From Armillaria gallica (lineage: Eukaryota > Basidiomycota > Agaricomycetes > Agaricales > Physalacriaceae), in NCBI GenBank assembly GCA_037576215.1, contig JBANDB010000005.1, positions 3,844,001 to 3,908,000 of the forward strand: DNA of 64,000 nucleotides, given 5' to 3'. The notes under the pieces were generated by a model. That model made no database searches. It was not told the origin of the DNA and saw nothing but the letters and a program-made list of their open reading frames with translations. Shown one piece after another: positions 23,490 to 35,300 of the stretch (positions within the stretch are counted from its first letter, which is position 1; every line of letters starts with the position of its first letter). Both the position numbers and the translations under genes were made by a program.

Positions 23490-24310
23490 GGTGCAGCACA
23501 GCCACTACCCATCAAGTCGAAAACGTGCATGCTCGCAGTCGGACGGTGGAGAGGTCGATCCGAAACTCTGATCACCGCTCCCCTTCCGTCTCCCACCATC
23601 ATCGAGGACTACGGAAGTCATCCATTCCCTGTTTACCTAGCAAAAGCTTGCATGCTTGCCACAGAAACCCCTTCCCTCGTCGATGTTATGGCAAATTTCA
23701 GGGCGCGGAGTCCTCCAAGGGTAGTGGCTCCCATCAACGCAATGGGAGAAGGGAGGCGTAGGATTCGGCATCGTGTAGGTGGAGGGCTGAAGAGAAGAGC
23801 GTGTCCATGATTGTTGTCAGAGCTGCTACTTGCAAGCAGTTTTCTTGGTTCAATGTAAGTCTACCATCCGTACCCAGCTGAACTTGTACTGATGGTCACC
23901 AAGAAGCTTGAGCCGTCCAGCGAACCTTTGCTATCCTTTTTCACGCGTCCTCTGTCATTCGCGCAGTCTCGTTGTCCTCTTCTTGCATATGTTTACATAA
24001 AATCCACGCGCCATATACGACCAGCCTCCTACTGGATGTACCAGCCGTCGATCGTCTTCATACTATTACCAACGCCTCCCTCCGACCTCCGATGTACGTT
24101 TACGGCTCCCAGCATTTTACGCTGGCGACTTGATTGGGCCACACGCGACAAAGCAGCTGAAAATGAAAGCCACGGTAGAACGAATAGAGGATCCATCCGG
24201 TTTACAGATTGTCGCCTTTTTCTCGACGGACCATGACTGCGAACATCACTCTCATGCCAACCACCAGAAGTCAGTGAAGGAAGCGAGTGATGTTTCGGTA
24301 AAATGCGATT
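23490..24310 (+). repeat. R-family block, copy C (direct copy of 7430-8215)
   Basis: Close direct repeat of 7430-8215. Shared stretches include GCATGC(A/T)TGCCAC(G/A)GAAACCCC, CCTCGTCGATGT(C/T)ATGGC, TGGTCACCAAGAAGCTTGAG and CAGATTGTCGCC. A GTAAGTCTACCATCCGTACCC segment after TTCTCTTGGTTCAAT / TTTTCTTGGTTCAAT looks like a conserved splice donor. The block leads directly into the duplicated NLR upstream region (24330 onward). Confidence 0.65.
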
Positions 24311-24329
24311 GAGTTAAGCTGGTCAGTAT

Positions 24330-25559
24330 CTGTACACGTATGCCGTGACTTTGCTAAGTGTAATATATTCAGCTTTGTACGCGACACTTCGGATACGACG
24401 TCAAGACCATCACTGCATACAAAACGGACGAGGTAGGAAGTGTTGTCTACTATGATCCATCGTCATGTTAGTTCGATCTTCTACCCCTTAATCGCTTACT
24501 AACGTCTCCACATAGTCGCCTCCTCTTATCCTTTTCGTTGGTTAATCCCGGAACGGATTTTCCGGACGACTTGCAGTACTGCATGATCACTCCAACTCGA
24601 TAGCAAATATTTTCTCGGAACATCTCTGATCCCGAGTCGACCAGCTCTCGGATCGTCAGTATTTTTCTGCGACGGTGTTTCCCCCCACCAGTCTCGTCCT
24701 CGTGCATCCTCCGAGAGCAAGTAGCATGACTGGAGATCTTACCGGGTATACGTTAGGATGGGTTCACGATCTAGACTGCTAGGTTCGTGTTCCTCAGAAG
24801 TGTCTTGTCTGATCTTGGCTTACACGCCTGCTTTCTAGTGTATCCCATCAATAGAGTGCCTTGAAACTTGTGCTCGGATCCCGGGACGCCGATACAGATA
24901 ACCAACTAAAAGTAGCACAGCGCAGCAATCACCTTCGTGAGGAAGTCGGATTCAACGTCAAGATCTGCGGTACATGGAAGCACGGATGGTGATGAGAAAT
25001 GTCGTTAACCGTATCAATATGCGGCGAACATCAAGGTTAGTTCAACCCTTGACCTTGCAGCTGTCTACTCACCTATCGCCAGATCGACTTCATGATAGCA
25101 ATCACGCCCCGAGTCTCGGGTTCGCCCCCAACGGCGAATAGGTTCGATAAAATTAGCACCGGAGTTTTACACAACATACGATTTGACGCTAATCATCGGC
25201 GGTAGAAAGCTAGAAGCCCAAGCTGTGTGATGTGAAGATCATTATTGCTTCCGTGCATGCATGCACCTCTGCAAGGGTAAGACTAGCGTGAACTGGGTTT
25301 ATGTTTCCTCTCTGCACACAATATATCGACTACGATTCTCTTACGTCCCTCTGAATATGGCTGGAGAGGATGCGGGCCAGTTAGGATTCGGGGCCCGCAA
25401 TTCTCAAGAATGTAACGCAAGTGACCTGTTTCCATGCCAGGCCAGGCCCCTGTTTCCCATTCACGGAGGAATTAAGCACGGCGTCATCGGCTAGTGGCTG
25501 TAAGGCTGATTTCCACGGGGCCGCTTACCTGCATACAACCTTGCTCTTCACCACCAACC
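24330..25559 (+). repeat. Duplicated NLR upstream region (inverted copy of 4141-5360)
   Basis: Matches the region upstream of NLR-1 in inverted orientation down to the start codon context CACCACCAACCATGGCAGAG. It contains an intron-like segment ending ATATTCAG near 24373 and another ending CCACATAG near 24515. The frames between are interrupted, so no gene is called. Confidence 0.65.
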
Positions 25560-25859
25560 ATGGCAGAGGTCCTAGGAGTCGCTTCGTCCGTTACCACCCT
25601 CATCGGAAACATAGTTACTCTCACCAAACATGTCAAGGACGTAATAAACGCGCCTGAAGAAATCACCCAGTTCTCGAAGGAGCTAGCGCGTCCGGAGATC
25701 TGTCTGACCGCCTTACGCGGCCTTATTCAGCTTTCGACCGAAGAGGACCCATGGCTAAAGACACTGAAGCAGTTGTTCGCTCCTCCGGTTGATGCTCCGG
25801 GCGCTGCTCCAGACGGTCTTTTCAAAGAGCTTGAAGAGCTGCTTGATGGACTCACTTAG
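25560..25859 (+). pseudogene. Truncated NLR N-terminal (HeLo-like) domain
   Basis: ATG at 25560 opens MAEVLGVASSVTTLIGNIVT, then VKDVINAPEEITQFSKELA and GLFKELEELLDGLT, where a TAG ends the frame at 25857-25859. It aligns with residues 1 to about 105 of NLR-3 (MADAVGVASSVAAFITNILT). The rest of the domain (PPQWK..TKTSVEEDLKKIE), NACHT and ankyrin are absent here. NLR-2, on the same strand at 47441, begins almost exactly where this piece stops, so this may be its displaced 5' end. Confidence 0.75.
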
Positions 25860-26084
25860 CCAAGAGGGCCGCTGCAAGCACGGCAGATACGAGTCCTGAA
25901 TAAATGTACAGGTTGTTCCTTCGAACGAAATCAATGCTCACGAGGATCCCGGTCCTTCGAGTGAGTTAACATGGCATCCCAGTGTGCTCTCTGTTCTGCT
26001 CTTACCGCAATTAGACCAGCATTAACTTCAAGTTAAGCAAGCTTTGGAGTTTAAAGTAACCCGATTTTTTGGAACTGACAAAAA

Positions 26085-26176
26085 TTATCGCACTCAAAAG
26101 AGTTCGAACCTCAAGGCCTCACATCTTAGGCTTAATTATGGTTAAGCAATGCAGATATCGACTAGACCACTCGCAC
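26085..26176 (-). other. tRNA-like or SINE-like sequence with A- and B-box
   Basis: On the minus strand a TGGTCTAGTCGA A-box-like motif (26172-26160) is followed about 50 nt later by AGGTTCGAACTC, a good B-box. A GCTTAA/TTAAGC hairpin lies between. The acceptor ends do not pair and the anticodon loop is not seven bases, so it is not an intact tRNA. A decayed tRNA or a tRNA-derived SINE head fits best. Confidence 0.35.
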
Positions 26177-26199
26177 ATTTCATAAACAGAAGTTGTATT

Positions 26200-27309
26200 T
26201 TATTTACAGGTGGACATATACTATATCAGAAAAAATAAATAAATATATATGCCTTTGCAGTGAACAATACCTGTACAGGCGTCATGGGAGGGCATGCTGT
26301 ATGTCCAAATGAACGGTCTGTGGGTCCTCGTGGTGGTCACAACGTCGATGGGATGGGGAAAACAGGTGTCGGTGCCACTTTCACAACGATGGAGAGGTCG
26401 GAGAGAAAAACGAACGCCACCACTAGATCCCCCGATGTCGAAAACTGGATAATAAGGCCCTGGCGGTGGTTGCTAGGCCATAGGGAAGGAAATGGGGTGG
26501 AAGGGGTTGAGATCAGAATAGGCTAGTGACCCGCGACGACCAGGACATTGGGGTCCCCATACATGGCAAGTGTGTAATCTCCCACCAAAATAATGGGGGA
26601 TTCTCCAATATGAGAAGGCTGGGGGAGATCCATGGTGCAGGGGACGCTGATGTTGATGTTCAGCAAGGTGGGCAGCAGTGGGTGAGGCAATGGTCGTGGG
26701 ATCATGGTTCTGGGCACATTCGTTGCACCCTCGAGTCGACCTTCGAAGCCTAAAATGGCGTGTCCATTGTTGTTGTTGTTGTTGTGTGCTGCCGGCGTCC
26801 CGATCTTCATCCTGCCATCCTCTTTGATGTCTCCCACTCTCCAGCGCGTTCCCTCCACGCTCCCTTTCCCCAGCATCCCTCCCCTAGATCGTCCCATAGC
26901 ACCGCAATGGAGTATAACGGCACCCACCCACATCGTTGTCGTTGCCATTGTCTCGTTGGTCATCGTCATCATGTCTATGTGTGCCTTTGGTAGCCCTTCC
27001 CATGCCGAGATAATGGCCAATGTCAAGTCCCAGGACGTGGCATACACTCTCGTAGTGTGCAGAAGTCATGTACGGCGACGATAGGCACCAATGTCGATGC
27101 CAGGGAGTACTGAGTGGGTGGGGATGGAGATGGGGTCAGATTTGTGGCCATGGCAGCGGTCGGCGTAGGTCGTTGTCATTGTGGAGCTTACTTGTGTCGT
27201 CATCGTCATCGTCTTCGTGAATGGATGAATTACAGTGCTGCCTCCACCGAGGGCTTACACGGGGGGTGGGGGCAGGATATATGCAATCCAGGGCTCTTGG
27301 GGCCACCGG
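26200..27309. other. Unassigned sequence left of the retrotransposon
   Basis: Includes a TTGTTGTTGTTGTTG run near 26770 and a minus-strand frame at 26523-27047 with an NNNNNN stretch. No domain recognised. The region ends at the CCGG (27306-27309) that is duplicated on the other side of the retrotransposon. Confidence 0.35.
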
Positions 27310-30300
27310 TGACGAGGCTGGTGACGGGCACCTGTGAAACTGAGCATGGCCTAGCGTGAACACACACCAAACCCAACTCAACCCCACTAAACACACAAAC
27401 ACACAATCTCTTTAAGTGCAGAGGGGAGTAAGGATTTTAATTCTACTTGCACGCCGACAGTATCCCAATTTCTCTCAGTGAGCTCGCTAGAACGATACGC
27501 ACAACAACGTAGTCTTTTCAAGCTAGTCTCAAATTCTCTAGCTCTTCGGAGCTTTTTACAAGAGAGCACGGTGCACCATGCAACCCTCGAGGCAAAATAT
27601 ATTTCAATAGCCAGAACACACAGATACACAGCTCCGCAAGTTGACCAAGTTCGGTCAGTGAGCTCGCTAAGTACGACTCGCCGCTAGATCTAATCTACAC
27701 GCAACGCCGCCTCTCTCTTAGTGGCTAAACCTGACTTCCAAACTCATCATGATGGAGGCCCTCAGCACTCCCACTCAAGTCTTAATTACTTTCAGAACCA
27801 TCCCCGCAAGTCCTCACACACAGTGCGCTCGCCCTAACAATGGTGCCGCGAGGTCCAACTGCGCACATCTGTCACACTTCATGCAACTGCTAGAACAGCT
27901 CAAGCTGGCTGATTCCCTTGCAACTACTCCTAGACCTACACAGAGGCCGACACAATGCAAATTCTCTTTTTACACTGAACCAGAAAAGGAACAGAGCTCT
28001 TCTCTCAGATTTATCTCAGCAAACTCTCAAGATGGGCACAGCGTCACTGCCCCGAATCTCTTTCTTGTCTCAAGTAAACCGAAGTTTTTATCCAAAATGT
28101 TTCTCTTGTTCTATTTCTCTGTGAGCTCGCTAAACTTGCGTTCTAGCTGAGACTCAAAGCTACTAACTCTTATGCGCCGCAACAAGTCCAGATCCAAACT
28201 GAAACTTTATTACTGTACGTGGGGGGTAGGTATCTTGCTTTTACTACGTGAAAATCTACTCTACTTATACTACGGAAGATTGATTGTTACAAACAGATTT
28301 TTAGTAATTTACTTCTTTTTCGGCCAGGTATCTCTTATCTGAGTTAGCCCAGCGCTCTAGGCAGCGCGCCACTTTTTCCTCTTTTTAGTATCCTCAAAGG
28401 GCTAAGCGATGTCTACGTCGCTTGCCCTAGCAGCAGAGTAGCTCGCACGTGTGCACTCAATAGCTGCTTAATCCTCAATCACCAATCACACTTCGTATTC
28501 GGCTTTCGGGTCTGCTCCGAAGGTGACAGTGCCATGTTCTAGACTCAGTAACCAGGAAATGCCTCGGCTTTCCAGTCCGCTCGCTACTTCTATTGGCTAA
28601 AGCCTGTTTCTAGGCCATGCCCGGGGTTCTCTTGATTACCCCATGTGTGATATCGTTTTTCTGGATCTCCAGGGACCACGCCAGCCTTAGCAGCCAAAAT
28701 TATATATCAATCACTGTCAATTGACAGACCAGCTGATAAATCCAGACTGTCAATTGACTGGCCACCTAAATAAAGTATTTTTGTCACTGTGACTAAAGCA
28801 GGACATTGTCACAGCCTCCCCTTTGATGGCTGTTGCACTGCCACCCTCCTCTCTGCTCATTGTCAGGGTCTCCCACTCTCCCTCCCATTGTTGTGCACTT
28901 TTTCCTTTTTGGGAAAGTTGCTTTCAATACCTCCAAAATGCTTGTGGGCCTCATTTCCGCCCTCCCGCTCACTGTTTTAGGCCGAAATTGGAGATTTGAG
29001 GTCTTCTAAAAATATATTATGGATTAGTAAGCTGACCGCGTGCCTCCCGAGCCCCTGGAGGCTGGATTCAGCCTCAGGAGACTGGATGTAGTGTGGCAGT
29101 GCAGCTAATTGATGGGATCAGCCATCAATATCAGGCCATTTTCGGAAAAATCTGGGATTGGGGTGGTTTCTGGGTACTGGATGGGCCAGGGGATGGTACT
29201 AGTATATGCCTAAATATAAATAACATAAAAGCGAACCCTCTGGTGAGATATGGGGGCCCTGGGGAGTGGGTAAAAAGGGTAAAATAGTAAAAAATAGCGG
29301 AAAATCGCACAAAATTCGCGTTTTGGGGTTGCTACGTGCATCAGATCGCTTCGAAAACTTGACCAATGAATTCCCTGGCCTTGAAAACCCTAAACCGACT
29401 CCTCTACAGTACATGTGGCGCATTTTATAGCTAGGCATAATCGGGAAAATTGGCTTTTCATGGTGCTGCGTACATTGGATCACTCCAGAGATGTTACCAA
29501 TCGATTTATACACCATGAAAACCCTAGAATACATCTTCATGTGCTATATATGACTGCTGGAATCCAATGAAAAATGGGGGATTGGGGGAGAAATACGGTT
29601 TATTTAGTTTTCTAGCCATCGTGTCTGTCCGGGGACATCACCAATCGATTCCTCGACCTTTAAAACCCCCAAACTACTCTTGGTTTCATTTGTGGGGTCT
29701 CAGTATTGATCATTATAATGATATAACTGTTTAGGAGGAGCACACATGGAAACTCGCATTTCTGAGCTTCGGAAAACTTCGGAGTTGTTGCCAATAGATT
29801 CCTTGACCTTGAAAACCCCCAGAACAGCCCAAGAACATAATACAAACCTTCATAATACAGGGAGAAAAGTGTGATAGTGAAAGTCTCCGAAATACCTTAT
29901 AGCTCGCATTTCTGAGAGTTGGGGAAGGTAATTCTGGTATAAAATACACTATATATATTGTATAATAGTGTGTACAAAAGATTAGGATGATCCGACATGT
30001 ATTGGTAGAGATATAAGGAGATCTTTCTGAAAATGAGAAGGAGCACCCCTCAGATTTTGATGTTCTGGTAATCCTATGGCCTGGGGACTATCAGATTTGG
30101 ATTCCTGGACCCAAAAACATAAGAATCACCAATCATCCATGGGGTTCATGTGTCAAAACTCCGAAGTAATGAGTATGCTCTCATTTATGCACAAAGTTAT
30201 GCTGTCTGCATGGATGATACACTAGTAAAAATTACCCCCATGGATAATAGATGAGTCTTATGTTTTTTGGGTCCAGGAATCCAAATCTGATAGTCCCCAG

Positions 30301-32044
30301 GCCATAGGATTACCAGAACATCAAAATCTGAGGGGTGCTCCTTCTCATTTTCAGAAAGATCTCCTTATATCTCTACCAATACATGTCGGATCATCCTAAT
30401 CTTTTGTACACACTATTATACAATATATATAGTGTATTTTATACCAGAATTACCTTCCCCAACTCTCAGAAATGCGAGCTATAAGGTATTTCGGAGACTT
30501 TCACTATCACACTTTTCTCCATGTATTATGAAGGTTTGTATTATGTTCTTGGGCTGTTCTGGGGGGTTTTCAAGGTCAAGGAATCTATTGGCAACAACTC
30601 CGAAGTTTTCCGAAGCTCAGAAATGCGAGTTTCCATGTGTGCTCCTCCTAAACAGTTATATCATTATAATGATCGATACTGAGACCCCACAAATGAAACC
30701 AAGAGTAGTTTGGGGGTTTTAAAGGTCGAGGAATCGATTGGTGATGTCCCCGGACCGACACGATGGCTATAAAACTAAATAAACCGTATTTCTCCCCCAA
30801 TCCCCCATTTTTCATTGGATTCCAGCAGTCATATATAGCACATGAAGATGTATTCTAGGGTTTTCATGGTGTATAAATCGATTGGTAACATCTCTGGAGT
30901 GATCCAATGTACGCAGCACCATGAAAAGCCAATTTTCCCGATTATGCCTAGCTATAAAATGCGCCACATGTACTGTAGAGGAGTCGGTTTAGGGTTTTCA
31001 AGGCCAGGGAATTCATTGGTCAAGTTTTCGAAGCGATCTGATGCACGTAGCAACCCCAAAACGCGAATTTTGTGCGATTTTCCGCTATTTTTTACTATTT
31101 TACCCTTTTTACCCACTCCCCAGGGCCCCCATATCTCACCAGAGGGTTCGCTTTTATGTTATTTATATTTAGGCATATACTAGTACCATCCCCTGGCCCA
31201 TCCAGTACCCAGAAACCACCCCAATCCCAGATTTTTCCGAAAATGGCCTGATATTGATGGCTGATCCCATCAATTAGCTGCACTGCCACACTACATCCAG
31301 TCTCCCGAGGCTGAATCCAGCCTCCAGGGGCTCGGGAGGCGCGCGGTCAGCTTACTAATCCATAATATATTTTTAAGACCTCAAATCTCCAATTTCGGCC
31401 TAAAACAGTGAGCGGGAGGCGGAAATGAGGCCCACAAGCATTTTGGAGGTATTGAAAGCAACTTTCCCAAAAAAAAAAAAAGTGCACAACAATGGGAGGG
31501 AGAGTGGGAGACCCTGACAATGAGCAGAGAGGAGGGTGGCAGTGCAACAGCCATCAAAGGGGAGGCTGTGACAATGTCCTGCTTTAGTCACAGTGACAAA
31601 AATACTTTATTTAGGTGGCCAGTCAATTGACAGTCTGGATTTATCAGCTGGCCTGTCAATTGACAGTGATTGATATATGAAAGTGGCTGCTACAGGTGAC
31701 CATGCGTCATAGATTACAGACACGTCATTATCTAAATTAGCCTCGGCCCGCGTACAAGCGCATCCCACTCCAGCTGAGTCCTCTATTGCAAACAGGTGGT
31801 TTGGCAATCTAGCTCACCCTTCGGCCTTGTTGCCGTGCATGCCTGTAAGGTACAGTGCAACGACAAAGTCCTTATGTTTTAATCCTGTTGCTTCTTTTTC
31901 TGTTATAGAGCTCTCTACCTCGGTGACCTTGCTTCTTCGCGTGCCACTTGCACTGTCAGCCCACTCACGATGCCTCTGCATTGCTAAAGTGTAAGGTATG
32001 ACATTTTGCAAAATTACACCCTTAGACACGCTGCGGGCATGACA
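27310..32044 (-). repeat. 3' LTR (left), interrupted
   Basis: Matches the right LTR from TGACGAGGCTGGTGACGGGC to CTGCGGGCATGACA, except for a 3016-bp insertion plus 8-bp target duplication. Removing these gives exactly 1711 bp, the length of the other LTR. Many differences from the right LTR are C/T or G/A changes at CG sites (for example GCGTGAAC against GTGTGAAC). Plus-strand frames inside (27749-28150) are also present in the other LTR and have no protein features. Confidence 0.9.
28682..31697. mobile_element. 3016-bp palindromic hAT-like non-autonomous element
   Basis: Two arms of 1463 bp (28682-30144 and 30235-31697) are near-perfect inverted copies around a 90-bp spacer. Terminal sequences are CAGCCTTAGCAGCC and, from the other end, (C)ACCTGTAGCAGCC. 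The flank GACCACGC (28674-28681) recurs as GACCATGC (31698-31705). The uninterrupted LTR has one copy (GGGACCACGCGTCAT), so this is an 8-bp target duplication with one transition. Eight-bp duplications and CA-starting ends suit hAT elements. No transposase is encoded; frames in the arms are mirror copies of each other. Each arm holds four diverged units of about 135-150 bp beginning GGTTTTCAAGGTC. Such long arms resemble foldback elements. Confidence 0.85.
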
Positions 32045-32060
32045 TATCCCCCTCACTAAG
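32045..32060 (-). other. Polypurine tract
   Basis: On the minus strand AGTGAGGGGGATA directly precedes the left LTR, in the position of the plus-strand primer of an LTR retrotransposon whose 3' LTR is on the left. Confidence 0.6.
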
Positions 32061-32353
32061 TGCTGACCGTCCTCGGTCACTTCGCGGGAGTGCAATCGCT
32101 TCTTTTCTTCTTAATTTCCCAGAAGTTCCGCGATAGTATGTTCCTGATACATTAATGTTATCAGAAGTTCTCACATGCGCTTCTTTTCTCGTAGCATGTT
32201 TCTTTCTGGAAGTCCCATAACATTTATATGTTGGTGACTTAGAGAATTTTTCGCCACCTTTCTTTCTTTCCACCCACATTTCAGTGAGCTCTCTGTTTCT
32301 TCACACCGCTGCTTTCCTCTTACTTGCCCTCCTTGTGCTGACATGTGTTTCAC

Positions 32354-35300
32354 ATGCGTTCTCGTTCCGACTACTGTCCCACCGTCTCCACGCTCTCCAC
32401 GATGTTGTCTCCTCTCGTGCCGCCCATCAAGACACTGACGCCTGTTCCTGAGGACGACGAAATGCCGAAGTACGAATACTTCATGCAGTTCGACCCCGTG
32501 GTGTATTACCGGCCTTATCGCGCTGTCATGGACCTTATCCTGCCTTATTGGTGCAACAAGGATGAGTACACTGGTGAAGAAGTTGCCGACCTGTTGAAGC
32601 AGGTCTCTAATCACTTGGTGCGTATTTCTCTTCTCATTTCTTCTCGTCGCTGGTTAACACCCCGCTAAATTACAGTTGCCCTGCATTGCTGCCCTCGAAC
32701 ACGAGGCTCTGATTGATTCGCGTGTCAGCGCAGCCATCCGTAATTGGGTGACGCATATTCACAACGCCTTGCCTTGCCAGTTTCGTATCAGCGACTGGCA
32801 TCGCACCGTCGCCCGTATGACGCCTGAGGCGCGCCCCTCTCATGTGAGCTCGCTACCCCCTTTTCTCTTTATTCCTTTTTCGACCTCTCCTTCACATGTC
32901 TACAGGTGCTGACCCATCTTTCTCCCAATGCGCCGTTTCCTGGGGAAGATGGTTTCAACATGGATGATCTGCCAGTACCTCTGGAGTCATACCTCCTTCA
33001 GCGCGCCATTCCCGAGGGAGCTCTGCTCCAGCCAGGTCTGGTCACCAATAACGAGGATTTCCCTGGTCATGTCTTTGACCGGTTTCCTACCCCACTCCCC
33101 GATGCTGCCGAAGACGAGGAGGTCATCGTCTTCGAGAGTCCTCCCAAAAAGGAGTCTCTCTCCACCCCAGCTTGTCCTCATGCCACTTCGTCTGTCACTC
33201 CGGCTCCGCCTGTCCCTCCTCGTAGTACGCGCCCTCAGCGGACTCCCATTTCTTTGGTGCCTCCAGTTGCAAATTCACCTGGAGTCTCTCCTTCTCTGTG
33301 TAACTTCCCGCGCGTTCATTCTCTAGGCACTGTATTGTCTTCGCTGGTTTTGCCCCCAAGTCCGCTTGCTGGTCGTCGGGCTCCCCCTTTGTGGAGCTCG
33401 TTTTCTCCTGTCAAGCCTCTCGGCTTGTATCGTCGTCCGGCTGGGCCAACTCCCGTTACTCCTTCACAGCGCGTCATGCCGGCTTCACAGAGCGCCTCTC
33501 TTAGTTGCGGCCTTCAGGACATGGCCAGCTCTATCCAAGATCTGCGCCAAGCTCTGCTCACTCCTGGCTCCAGTGTTGGTCTTCACGGTTCAGAGTAAGT
33601 CTCCACGTTTTTCTTCCTTTTCTTCTGCCTAACTCGGCTGTTTCTTTAGCTCCGCTGGTGCGACTGCACCAGCCACTAATAACCTCACTAGTCAGTGTTT
33701 TTCTACTGCCAGGGTTAGCGAGCTTGCTAACTCTTGGTCTTAATCCTTTTTAGCTCCTCATTCCAAGGCTCCGCGTGTCGATGTGAGTCGCCATATCTTT
33801 TCTCATTCGTTTTCTATTTACTGAGCGTCTTTGTTCTCAGCTTCTACCTTTGGTCACTACTGCACACCCTTTGGATGTCGTGAGTTCCTTCCAGTTTTTC
33901 CTCTTTTCTTCTTTTCTAATGTCGCGTTTTTTCTAGTTCGACACGCCCGGGTCTTCCTCGCGTTCCACACGTCGGCGACCGAATCCTCTCTTACAGCGCC
34001 ATCAAGTGCTGCCCTTGCCTCCCATTTCAGAACAAGGTGACTTCGCTGGTGTCCGAACCTTGTCACCCGTGCACGAGGAGCCTGCTGCTCCGACGACACT
34101 GCCACCTCCTCTTCCAGAGGAGGTGCAGCCGTCTACTATTGTTGAGGAGCTCCCTCCTCCCAGCAATTCTATGGATGTGGATGCGTCGCCTTCACCTCCC
34201 AGGGTTTATCACCTGGTGACTGGCACTCCGCTCCCTTCTCGTTCTTTAATCGTGCATTCTCCTTTGCCTGCAGCGTCGCCTTCCACTCGTGGTGACGAAG
34301 TTCAGCCACGCGAGAAGAGGAAGAAGAAGAAATCCAAAGGCAAGGGCCAGGCTGTTGTTCTCAGTCCTGACCCCTCTCCTCCCCCTGTTGCTGCTACATC
34401 CACTGACATCGTCACTACCCCTTCTCTTCCCAAAAAGGTGCTGAAGAGGAAGCGCGCTCCCTTGAAGACTGTTCCCTCTGAGCCTGGCCCCTCTAGGCCG
34501 ACTCGTGCTAGAGTTACCGCTCCCCCAGCCGCTGACATCCCCAGCGATGCTGAAGCCTCTAATGCCATTCATCCTACCATCAAGAAGCCTCGGTTTTCTC
34601 CTAAGAAGTCCTCCAAGAAGAAGTCCTCTCGCAAGGTTACTAAATCTGCCGTCTCTGACGCTCTGCAAGATTCTAATCGGATGTTCCTTGGTTGTCCCAA
34701 GCAGCAGTATCTGGCTGCCAAGCTCACCCAGGCCCAAGACCCTAGTCAAGAGGGTATCTCTATTGACAGGCACAACAGCTGCGCTGAATTGGAGAACTAC
34801 CGCTTCGAGGACTTAGTTACTGCGCCCGATGAATTCTTTGAGTGAGCTCTTTTCTTTTCTCATTTTATTTGCTTTTCTAACTTTTCCCCAGTCCTGTCCA
34901 TTATGGCCACAAGAATGGCACTTATGGTGCTCATTCTTCACGCTATGCCTACTACGCGTGCTCCTGATGTGAGCTTATCGTTTTTCTCTGTTTTTCTCTT
35001 CTAATTCCTTTTTCCAGCATTATGAGAAGACTTGCCTTCCTTGCACGCACCGTCAAGCTGATTGTACCTGGAACAACTGGTTCCCCGGTGCCGACTGCGA
35101 CTAGTGTCGGAAGGGGCATCATGGAGGCTGCTCCGCTCGTTATACCGCCCATGAGATGCACGAGATTACCTCGCGTCTCACGACTTTCGCGCGATATAAC
35201 ATTCCTGGTGAGTCTTTCCTTCTGATTTCTCTTCTCTATGCCTTTTGTTCATTAGCTTTTCTCCAGCTCTTCGTCGCAACATCATGCAGCTCCGCGGTAT

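Noticed and set aside
26085..26176. Functional tRNA gene
   Set aside because: Acceptor ends do not pair and the anticodon loop is the wrong size.
26523..27047. 174-aa minus ORF as a gene
   Set aside because: Low-complexity asparagine run, no domain, and another overlapping frame of equal length; not supportable.
27749..28150. 133-aa ORF, also at 45795-46193, as a gene
   Set aside because: It lies inside the LTR, is duplicated with it, and has no recognisable domain.
29093..31289. Paired ORFs at 29093-29287/31095-31289, 29199-29540/30842-31183 and others as genes
   Set aside because: They are mirror copies produced by the palindrome, on either strand, without protein features.
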